From: Streptomyces griseochromogenes
GTDB taxonomy: Bacteria; Actinomycetota; Actinomycetes; Streptomycetales; Streptomycetaceae
Length of the DNA stretch: 64,000 bases
NCBI RefSeq assembly: GCF_001542625.1
Contig: NZ_CP016279.1
Location: 1,364,001-1,428,000 of the forward strand
Reading direction: 5' to 3'
A program made the translations under genes and the position numbers. Positions 47,433 to 54,899 of the stretch are shown in pieces. Under the pieces are notes generated by a model. The model was not told the DNA's origin, did no database searches, and worked only from the letters and a program-made list of their open reading frames with translations. Positions within the stretch are counted from its first letter, which is position 1, and each line of letters opens with the position of its first letter.

Positions 47433-50258
47433 CTACAGGGCTCCCTTGCGGGTGAGGTGGTTGAAGGCCAGCCAGCCCGGCAGCACCGGCAGCCACAGGG
47501 TCAGCAGCCGGAACAACAGAACGGCCGGGGCGGCGACCTCCTTGGGCAGGCCGAAGGCGATCAGGCCGAGCGTGAGGCTCGCCTCCACAGCGCCCACACC
47601 GCCCGGGGTGGGCGCCGCGGAACCGAGCGCGTTGCCGGCGAGGAAGACGACGGCGACGCTGGCGATGCTCAGCGAGGCCGTACCGTCGCCGAACGCCCGG
47701 ATGGAGGCGTCCAGGCACATCACGAAGCAAGCGGTCAGCAGCAGCATGCCGCCGATGCCGGTGACGAGCTTCTGCGGACGCTGCAGCACGTCGAGCATGC
47801 GCGGTACGACACCGGCGAACAGCGACCTCACGCGCGTGACGACGAATTTCCGCAGGAACGGCACCGAGGTCACCACGAGGACGAGTACCGCCACGGTCAG
47901 CAGACCCGCGATGACCGTCCGGGACGGTGACAGCGAAGGCGTCTTCTCGGTGCCGGTCAGGTAGCCGAAGGACAGCAGCATCAGGATGTGACAGCCGAGC
48001 CCGAACAGCTGCGACGCGCCGACACTCGCCACCGCGAGTCCCGGGCGTACGCCGGTGCGCTGCAGGAAGCGCGTGTTCAGGGCCACACCGCCGACCGCGG
48101 CCGGCGCCACGATCTTCACGAAGGAGCCCGCGACCTGTGCCGCCACCGTACGCAGGAACGGCACCCGCTCCGGCACGAACCCCAGCAGCGCCATCGCGGC
48201 GGCCACGTAGCTCAGCGCGGAGAACAGCACCGCGCCGGCCACCCAGCCCCACTGGGCCTGCGCGAACAGCGTGCCGAACTGGATGTGGGTGAGCTGGGTC
48301 AGCAAGTAGTACGCGCCGATCGCACCGGCGATGAAGCTGATCAGCGTGCGCGGGCGCACCCGTTCCAGACGGGCCGGCTCCACGGGCGCCTGGGGCCTGA
48401 TCCGCAGCACCTGGTGCCGGATCTGCGTGAGCAGGTCGTCCTCGCGTGCCTCTTCGAGGGCTTCGTCGATGGCCCGCCGCTCCGCGCGCTGCTCGGCGCG
48501 GACCGTTTTCTTGTCGGGCTTTTCGAGGACGGGCGTCGTCGTCTCGGAGGCATCCTCCAGGCGAGCCTGCTTGGCCTGCCGGGACGCCTCCAGGACCGCC
48601 TCTCGTTCGCGCTGCGCGCGCTCCCGGGCCAGTCGGCGCAGGGTCGCGCGCGTGGAGCGCGTCAGTGCGATGGGCTGGAGCATCGGCAGGCAGTCGGCGA
48701 CCGCGTCCGGGCCGAGCACACCGACGGCCGAGGCCACGGCCCGTTCGGCGCCGACCCGCAGGCCGAGCGTGGTGACCAGCTGCGCGACGTCCATGCGCAG
48801 CAGCAACTCGCCGGCCGCGATCTCGCCGCCGCGCAGCTCGGTGAGAATCACCTTGCCGGAACGATCCACCAAAATCGCGTCACCAGCTAGCCTGCGGTGC
48901 GCGATGCGCCGTGACTGCAGCGCCTGCACCTGGTGCCAGGTATTGCGCAGCAACTCGTCGGTGATGTCCTCGTCGGCCAGTGAGTCCAGCGTGCGCCCAC
49001 CGGTGTGCTCGTAGACGAGCATCACCGCGTCGGGGCCGAGCTCGGAGGTGGCGATCAGCTTGGGCGCGTTGGCGCCGGCCGCGATCGCCGCGTACGCCAG
49101 CAGCGCTTCCTGCTCCAGTGCCTGGCGCAGCGACTGGAGACTGGAGCGGGTGGCGAAGCCGCGCAGGGTCAGATTGCGCCACGCCCGGTAGAAGAAGCCC
49201 TGGGCCTGCTGTTCCCGGTCGACGACCGTGACGTCCAGGGGCGGGCCGTCCTCCAGGGTGACGAAGTAACGCCTGCCCCGGTCGCCGCTCTCCGTGTCCG
49301 AGACGTCCTCGCGGGCCGCGCTGACCGGGTGGAAGCCGACGTGCCTGAGGCCCGCCATCAGGGTCCGCCCGGTGGGCCGGATGTTGGGCGAGCCGACCGC
49401 GTACAGCGTGCCGTAGGCGATGGTCCAGCCGATCAGGACCGTCAGGATGATCGAGAACGGGGTCGTGTAGCCGGTGACCAGCATCGAGAACGCGTCGAGC
49501 AGCAACACGATCCACAGCACCGCACGCCACCGGGGTCTGCGGGACATGCCGACGGCCGTCATATAGGCGATGACGGGCGCCAGATAGCCGTGCACCGGGT
49601 CGGTCAGGGCGTGGATGTCACCTGGTGAGGGCTGGGTGAGCGCCTCCTGGATGGAGTCCGGGGCGCCTCTGGCGACCCACAGGTCGGTGGCGAGGGTCAC
49701 CCCGTGCGCGAGGACGGCCGCGAGCACGCCGTCGGCGATCCGCAGCCCGTCCCGTTTGATCAGCCGCTCGATCGCGAAGGCGACCGGCACCAGGAGGATC
49801 GCGATGCTTGAGGCCAGTCCCGCGATCTTGATGAGCAGGTCGGGGGCCTGGCCGGTGCCCTTGTTGATGTCCTGTTCGAGGCCCGAGGTGGTGCCGTGCG
49901 CGAACGCGGCGATGGCGAGCAGGACGACGATGGCCAGCACGCCCACCAGCAGCCGCATGAGGTCGGAGGGACGGTGCACGCGCGCGGGAAGCAGCGGTTC
50001 GTCGCCCTCGACCTCGTCCGGGTGGAGCTCGCCGTCGCCGGTGCCGTCCGGCCCCGTCCCGGTGGGCGGGTTCTCGGGGACATGCGCCCCCTCGGCGGGC
50101 TCGGCCGCGTCCTCACGCGCGCGCGTGGAGGACCGCTGCGCACCGTCGTCCGCGTTCGCGGAGCCGGGGTCGCCCTGGCCCGCACGGGCGGTGTCGGGGC
50201 GCGCGGCCGCGCCAGGGGTGCCCTCCGCGTCATCGGGGTGCACGCCCTGCTGCTTCAT
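47433..50258 (-). CDS. Large membrane protein: kinase-like domain fused to lysylphosphatidylglycerol synthase-type flippase domain
   Basis: A 941-aa protein; ATG 50258 follows AAGAGA. An acidic, disordered N-terminus (1-95) is followed by about six helices (about 100-320). A soluble block (about 330-570) resembles a degenerate ABC1/aminoglycoside-type kinase: MLVYEHTGGRTLDSL, RIAHRRLAGDAILVDRSGKV, VILTELRGGE. A charged coiled stretch (about 580-660) leads to a C-terminal UPF0104/LPG_synthase_TM region of about eight helices (FVKIVAPAAVGGVALNTRFL; GSAAPTPGGVGAVEASLTLG). That domain flips or exports lipids in MprF. No aminoacyl-transferase domain is present, so it is not MprF itself. Confidence 0.82.
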   Translation of the reverse strand: MKQQGVHPDDAEGTPGAAARPDTARAGQGDPGSANADDGAQRSSTRAREDAAEPAEGAHVPENPPTGTGPDGTGDGELHPDEVEGDEPLLPARVHRPSDLMRLLVGVLAIVVLLAIAAFAHGTTSGLEQDINKGTGQAPDLLIKIAGLASSIAILLVPVAFAIERLIKRDGLRIADGVLAAVLAHGVTLATDLWVARGAPDSIQEALTQPSPGDIHALTDPVHGYLAPVIAYMTAVGMSRRPRWRAVLWIVLLLDAFSMLVTGYTTPFSIILTVLIGWTIAYGTLYAVGSPNIRPTGRTLMAGLRHVGFHPVSAAREDVSDTESGDRGRRYFVTLEDGPPLDVTVVDREQQAQGFFYRAWRNLTLRGFATRSSLQSLRQALEQEALLAYAAIAAGANAPKLIATSELGPDAVMLVYEHTGGRTLDSLADEDITDELLRNTWHQVQALQSRRIAHRRLAGDAILVDRSGKVILTELRGGEIAAGELLLRMDVAQLVTTLGLRVGAERAVASAVGVLGPDAVADCLPMLQPIALTRSTRATLRRLARERAQREREAVLEASRQAKQARLEDASETTTPVLEKPDKKTVRAEQRAERRAIDEALEEAREDDLLTQIRHQVLRIRPQAPVEPARLERVRPRTLISFIAGAIGAYYLLTQLTHIQFGTLFAQAQWGWVAGAVLFSALSYVAAAMALLGFVPERVPFLRTVAAQVAGSFVKIVAPAAVGGVALNTRFLQRTGVRPGLAVASVGASQLFGLGCHILMLLSFGYLTGTEKTPSLSPSRTVIAGLLTVAVLVLVVTSVPFLRKFVVTRVRSLFAGVVPRMLDVLQRPQKLVTGIGGMLLLTACFVMCLDASIRAFGDGTASLSIASVAVVFLAGNALGSAAPTPGGVGAVEASLTLGLIAFGLPKEVAAPAVLLFRLLTLWLPVLPGWLAFNHLTRKGAL

Positions 50259-50444
50259 GGTCTCTTCTTGGTCTCGTATCACCAGTCACCGCCCGCACGA
50301 TGGTGGCATGTCCCACCGACACACACGGCCATCAGGGTGCGGATGCGCGGGCGGACAGTCTGCCGGAAGCGCCGCCCGAGGGCGAGGGGACCGCCCTGTG
50401 CCAGCCGTGCCGCGTTGTCGGCGGGGTGCGGCAGGATGGGGCGA

Positions 50445-50831
50445 ATGAGCGAGCAGAGCCCTGCCGAGGACACCCGAGAGGGGTACGCGGACACGTTGCC
50501 GGAGTACGCCGAGCGGGTCCTGGAGGTCGCCGAGCGGATTCCGCCCGGACGCGTCATGACGTACGGCGATGTCGCCGAGTGGCTCGAAGAGGGAGGCCCG
50601 CGCCAGGTCGGCCGGGTGATGGCCCTGTACGGCGGTGCCGTCCCCTGGTGGCGCGTGGTGCGCGCCGACGGAGTGCTGCTGCCCGGCCACGAGCTGCGCG
50701 CGCTCGACCACTATCGCGCGGAGGGCACGCCGCTGAAGGGGGCGGTCAGGAGCGCCGAGGGCCATCTGCCGCGGCTCGACATGCGGCGGGCGCGCTGGGA
50801 CGGCGGCGCGGGCACGGAGGGTCACACCTGA
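50445..50831 (+). CDS. Alkyltransferase-like protein (ATL), MGMT family without active-site Cys
   Basis: A 128-aa protein from ATG 50445. PGRVMTYGDVAEWL and GRVMALYGGAVPWWRVVRADG match the DNA-binding domain of O6-alkylguanine alkyltransferases, but the PCHR active site reads PWWR. ATL proteins bind O6-alkylguanine, cannot dealkylate it, and recruit nucleotide excision repair. The adjacent adnAB helicase-nuclease genes and uvrD2 make a repair neighbourhood. CAGGAT ends 7 nt before the ATG, so the message may be leaderless, though GGATGGGG could also act as a ribosome-binding site. Confidence 0.88.
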   Translation: MSEQSPAEDTREGYADTLPEYAERVLEVAERIPPGRVMTYGDVAEWLEEGGPRQVGRVMALYGGAVPWWRVVRADGVLLPGHELRALDHYRAEGTPLKGAVRSAEGHLPRLDMRRARWDGGAGTEGHT

Positions 50832-50902
50832 CAGCTTCCGCCATCGGATGCCCTCGAGGGGAACCTGTGGCCCGTACGAGGGACACGGGGGACGTCCGTG
50901 GC

Positions 50903-51004
50903 ATGACGTACGTTCGTGAGGTGAGGGACGCGCGTGGCGCGAGGGCCGTGAGCGCCGTGAGGGAAGAAACGGAAGCCCTGCTTCCGCACGGTGCGGCGGC
51001 GTAG
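50903..51004 (+). CDS. Possible very small ORF (33 aa)
   Basis: Reads MTYVREVRDARGARAVSAVR then EETEALLPHGAAA and TAG, preceded by GGGGGACG about 9 nt upstream. It lies in the 266-nt gap between the ATL gene and adnA. Composition is compatible with coding but so short that chance is plausible. Confidence 0.25.
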   Translation: MTYVREVRDARGARAVSAVREETEALLPHGAAA

Positions 51005-51097
51005 CGTCGGCTGCACGTGTCCCCCTCACCCCGCGGCCACCGCCTCGCACGCGTGACCGCCCGCCCACCAGCACAACCACCAGGACCGGCGAACCAC

Positions 51098-54000
51098 GTG
51101 AGCTCCTCTTCCTCCACCAGGCGCCTGCCGCACCCCCCGGTGCGGCAGGGGAACCGTGGCGCTTACCGACTGGTCCGTACCCCGCCTGCCGACGTCGATC
51201 CCCCTCGTCTGGACGCCACACAGCGCGCCGTGGTTGATCACCGGACCGGGCCGCTGCTCGTCCTCGCGGGGCCCGGCACCGGCAAGACCACCACCCTGGT
51301 GGAGTCCGTGGCCGCACGCATCGCCCGCGGCGCGGACCCGGAACGCGTCCTGGTGCTGACCTTCAGCCGCAAGGCCGCCGTCGACCTGCGCGACCGCATG
51401 GCCCTGCGCATCGGCGCGGCCCGCGCACCCCGGGCGACCACCTTCCACTCGTACTGCTACGCCCTGGTCCGGGCCCACCAGGACAGCGGTCTGTTCGCGG
51501 AGCCGCTGCGCCTGCTGTCCGGTCCTGAGCAGGACGTCACCGTCCGAGGGCTGCTCGCCGGGCACCCCGAGCTGGAGCGGCTCGGCCTCGACCACGTGCG
51601 CTGGCCGGACGAGCTGCGTGCCTGCCTGACCACGCGCGGCTTCGCCGACGAGGTCCGCGCCGTCCTCGCCCGCAGCCGCGAGCTCGGCCTGTCACCCGGT
51701 GCCCTGGACGCCTTCGCCCGCCGCATCGGCCGCCCCGACTGGCGGGCCGCGGCCGCCTTCCTCGCCGAATACCTCGACGTGCTCGACCTGCAGGGCGTCC
51801 TCGACTACGCGGAACTCGTCCACCGCGCGGTGCTGCTCGCCCGCCGCCCCGAGGTCGCGGCCCACCTCGCCGCCCGGTACGACGCCGTCTACGTCGACGA
51901 GTACCAGGACACCGACCCCGCCCAGGTACGGCTCCTGCAGGCCCTGGCCGGCAATCAAGGGATGCGGCCCGAAGGACCTTCCTACCCCGAAGGACCTTCT
52001 TACAAGGGTGGTGGCGGGCGGGGGGCAGGCCGGACCCTGGTCGCCTTCGGCGACCCCGACCAGTCGATCTACACGTTCCGCGGAGCCGACGTGAACGGCA
52101 TCCTGGACTTCCCCGAGGCCTTCCCGCGCGCGGACGGCCGCCCCGCCCCCGTCGAGGTGCTGCGCACCTCCCGCCGCTCCGGCGCCGCCCTGCTGGCCGC
52201 GACCCGTCTGATCACCCAGCGCATGCCGCTGCCCCGGCTGCCCGCCGAGAAGGTGCGCGCCCACCGGGAGCCGGCCGCCGTACGGGACGGCGGCCGGATC
52301 GAGGTCTACACGTATCCGACGCCCGGCACGGAACTGGACAACATCGCCGACATCCTGCGCCGCGCGCACCTGGAGGACGGCGTCCCCTGGAGCGACATGG
52401 CCGTCCTGGTGCGCGCCGGCTCCCGGACCATCCCGACGGTGCGCCGCGCCCTCACCGCGGCCGGCGTCCCGCTGGACATCGACGGCGACGACCTGCCCCT
52501 GCGCCACGAGCCGGCGGTGGCACCCCTGCTGACGGCCCTCAGGGCCGTGGCCTCGGCGGAGGCCCACCGGCGTTCCGGCGAGGACGTGCCCGGCGAGGTG
52601 GTGGAGTCCTCGGCGGAGGCCGGCGGGCGTTCCGGCGGGGAAGTGTCCGGCGGAGCGGTGGAGTCTTCGGCGGAGACTGCCCGGCGACCCGTTGGGGAAG
52701 TGTCCGGCGGGGTGGAGGAGTCTTCGGCGGAGGCCGGCGGCGGAGCGGGGGAGTCTCCGGCGGAGACCGCCCGGCGACCCCTCGGGAAGGCGTCCGGCGA
52801 CGCCGAGGAGCCCTCGGTTCTCGAAGCCGGCACGGAGGTGCCTGCCGGCGAGCAGGCCGCCGACTCGCACTGGCTCGACGTAGAGACCGCACTCACCCTG
52901 CTCGCCTCCCCCCTCGCCGGCATGGACGCCGCCGATCTGCGCCGCCTCGGGCGCGCCCTGCGCGAGGAGGAACGAGCCGCCGGGAACCCCCTGCCGCCGC
53001 CCTCCGACGAACTGCTCGCGCGGGCGCTCGCCGAACCCGAACGGCTGGTGGCGCACGACCCCGCGTACGCGCGCGGAGCGCAGCGCCTCGGCGCGCTGCT
53101 CCGCAAGGCCCGCGAGCGCCTCGCCGACGGCGGCACCGCCGAGGAGGCGCTGTGGGACCTGTGGGACGGCACGCCCTGGCCCGTGCGCCTGGAGCGCGCC
53201 GCCCGGCGCGGCGGCGCGGCCGGCCGCAACGCCGACCGCGACCTGGACGCGGTGTGCGCGCTGTTCGCCACCGCCGCGCGCGCGGAGGAGCGCACCGGAG
53301 GCCGCGGCGCACTCAACTTCCTGGAGGAGATCGAGGCCGAGGACATCGCCGCCGACACCCTCACCCGCCGCGCCGTGCGCCCCGACGCCGTCCGCCTGCT
53401 GACCGCCCACCGCGCCAAGGGCCTGGAGTGGCGGCTGGTCGTCGTCGCAGGCGTCCAGGAAGGCCTGTGGCCCGACCTGCGCCGCCGCGGCTCCCTCCTG
53501 GAGGCCGACCGCATCGGCCGCGACGGACTCGCCGAACCACTCACCCCGGGCGCGCTGCTCGCCGAGGAACGCCGCCTGTTCTACGTGGCCGCCACGCGCG
53601 CGCGTGAGCGCCTCGTGGTGACCGCGGTGCAGGCACCGGCCGACGACGGCGACCAGCCCTCCCGCTTCCTGACCGAACTGGGCGTCGAGCCCCGGGACGT
53701 CACCGGCCGCCCCCGTCGCCCGCTGTCCGTGGCCGCGCTCGTCGCCGAGCTGCGCGCCACCACCGTCGACCCGCGAGCCTCGGCCACCCTGCGGGAGGCC
53801 GCCGCCCGTCGCCTGGCCAGGCTCGCCGCACTCGCCGACGAGGACGGCCGTCCGCTGGTGCCGTCCGCCCACCCCTACCGCTGGTGGGGCATGTTCGAGC
53901 CGACCGAGAGCAAGGTGCCGCTGCGCCACCGGGACCAGCCCGTCGTGCTCTCCGGCAGCGCCCTGGACCAGCTCGCCAACACCTGCGCACTGCAGTGGTT

Positions 54001-54742
54001 CCTCGGCCGCGAGGTGAAGGCCGACGCGCCCGCCACCACCGCCCAGGGCTTCGGCAACGTCGTCCACGTCCTCGCCGACGAGGTCGCCTCCGGCCGCACC
54101 GCCGCCGACCTCGACGTACTGATGGAACGCCTGGAGTCGGTGTGGAACGCGCTCGCCTTCGACGCGCCCTGGAAGTCGGCGCAGGAGAAGGACAACGCGC
54201 GCGCGGCACTCGAGCGCTTCCTGAACTGGCACGTACTGGACCGCACCGGCCGCACGCCGGTGGCCAGCGAGCAGGACTTCGACATCACCCTCGCGACGGG
54301 CGACTACGAGGTGCGCATCCGCGGCCAGATGGACCGTGTCGAGACGGACGGCGACGGCCGCGCCTACGTCGTGGACTTCAAGACCGGCAAGCAGACGCCC
54401 AGCGGCGCCGAGGTGACCCGCCATCCGCAGCTCGCCGTCTACCAGCTCGCCGTCCGCGAAGGCGCCGTCGACACCGCCTTCGACGGCGTACGCCCCGACC
54501 CGGGCGGCGCCGAACTGGTGCACCTCAGACAGGGCGCGGCCAAGCGGGACGGCGGCGAGACCCTGCCCAAGGTGCAGGCCCAGGAGCCGCTCACGGGGGA
54601 GTGGGTCGGCGAACTGCTGGCCACCGCCGCCGGAAAGGTCCTCGACGAGCGGTTCACTCCCAGCGCCGGCCAGCACTGCACGCACTGCGCGTTCCGCGCC
54701 TCCTGCAGCGCGCGGCCCGAGGGGCGGCACGTGGTCGAGTGA
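51098..54742 (+). CDS. adnA: AdnA-like UvrD-type helicase/RecB-type nuclease subunit
   Basis: About 1214 aa from GTG 51098 (GTG 51017 is an alternative; neither has a strong Shine-Dalgarno). Helicase motifs: AGPGTGKTTT (I), TFSRKAAVDLRDRM (Ia), VYVDEYQDTD (II), FGDPDQSIYTFRGAD (III) and TAHRAKGLEWRLVVVAG (V). The C-terminal nuclease has VVDFKTGKQTPSG, QLAVYQLAV and the Fe-S cysteines NTCALQ plus QHCTHCAFRASC. AdnA pairs with AdnB to resect double-strand breaks in actinobacteria. Two inserts are unusual: a PEGPSY duplication between motifs II and III and a Glu/Ser/Gly repeat insert at 52560-52830. Confidence 0.9.
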   Translation: MSSSSSTRRLPHPPVRQGNRGAYRLVRTPPADVDPPRLDATQRAVVDHRTGPLLVLAGPGTGKTTTLVESVAARIARGADPERVLVLTFSRKAAVDLRDRMALRIGAARAPRATTFHSYCYALVRAHQDSGLFAEPLRLLSGPEQDVTVRGLLAGHPELERLGLDHVRWPDELRACLTTRGFADEVRAVLARSRELGLSPGALDAFARRIGRPDWRAAAAFLAEYLDVLDLQGVLDYAELVHRAVLLARRPEVAAHLAARYDAVYVDEYQDTDPAQVRLLQALAGNQGMRPEGPSYPEGPSYKGGGGRGAGRTLVAFGDPDQSIYTFRGADVNGILDFPEAFPRADGRPAPVEVLRTSRRSGAALLAATRLITQRMPLPRLPAEKVRAHREPAAVRDGGRIEVYTYPTPGTELDNIADILRRAHLEDGVPWSDMAVLVRAGSRTIPTVRRALTAAGVPLDIDGDDLPLRHEPAVAPLLTALRAVASAEAHRRSGEDVPGEVVESSAEAGGRSGGEVSGGAVESSAETARRPVGEVSGGVEESSAEAGGGAGESPAETARRPLGKASGDAEEPSVLEAGTEVPAGEQAADSHWLDVETALTLLASPLAGMDAADLRRLGRALREEERAAGNPLPPPSDELLARALAEPERLVAHDPAYARGAQRLGALLRKARERLADGGTAEEALWDLWDGTPWPVRLERAARRGGAAGRNADRDLDAVCALFATAARAEERTGGRGALNFLEEIEAEDIAADTLTRRAVRPDAVRLLTAHRAKGLEWRLVVVAGVQEGLWPDLRRRGSLLEADRIGRDGLAEPLTPGALLAEERRLFYVAATRARERLVVTAVQAPADDGDQPSRFLTELGVEPRDVTGRPRRPLSVAALVAELRATTVDPRASATLREAAARRLARLAALADEDGRPLVPSAHPYRWWGMFEPTESKVPLRHRDQPVVLSGSALDQLANTCALQWFLGREVKADAPATTAQGFGNVVHVLADEVASGRTAADLDVLMERLESVWNALAFDAPWKSAQEKDNARAALERFLNWHVLDRTGRTPVASEQDFDITLATGDYEVRIRGQMDRVETDGDGRAYVVDFKTGKQTPSGAEVTRHPQLAVYQLAVREGAVDTAFDGVRPDPGGAELVHLRQGAAKRDGGETLPKVQAQEPLTGEWVGELLATAAGKVLDERFTPSAGQHCTHCAFRASCSARPEGRHVVE
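52560..52830 (+). repeat. Degenerate coding repeats inside adnA
   Basis: About four units of roughly 60-70 bp encode variants of GEVSGGAVESSAEAGGR and PAETARRPLGKASG. DNA words such as GAGTCTTCGGCGGAG recur. The insert lies between helicase motifs, in a position likely to be a surface loop. Confidence 0.75.
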
Positions 54743-54758
54743 CCTGCCGAAGACCCCG

Positions 54759-54798
54759 GGACGACGTACTGCGGATACGGACGACGTACTGCGGATAC
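54759..54798 (+). repeat. Perfect 20-bp tandem repeat between adnA and adnB
   Basis: GGACGACGTACTGCGGATAC occurs twice head to tail (54759-54778, 54779-54798), with a partial third similarity (GTGACGTACGG) after it. It lies in the 157-nt spacer and could bind a regulator or simply be a slippage product. Confidence 0.75.
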
Positions 54799-54899
54799 AA
54801 GCGTGACGTACGGCACCACAGGTGCTGACCTGCGCATCTTCCACCCCGAGCGGTCGATCCGTCCTCGATTGTCAGTGCCCGCCGCTAGCCTCTGTCCAC

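Noticed and set aside
47433..50258. Assignment as MprF (lysylphosphatidylglycerol synthase)
   Set aside because: The membrane domain resembles the flippase part, but the C-terminal aminoacyl-transferase domain is missing and a kinase-like block is present instead.
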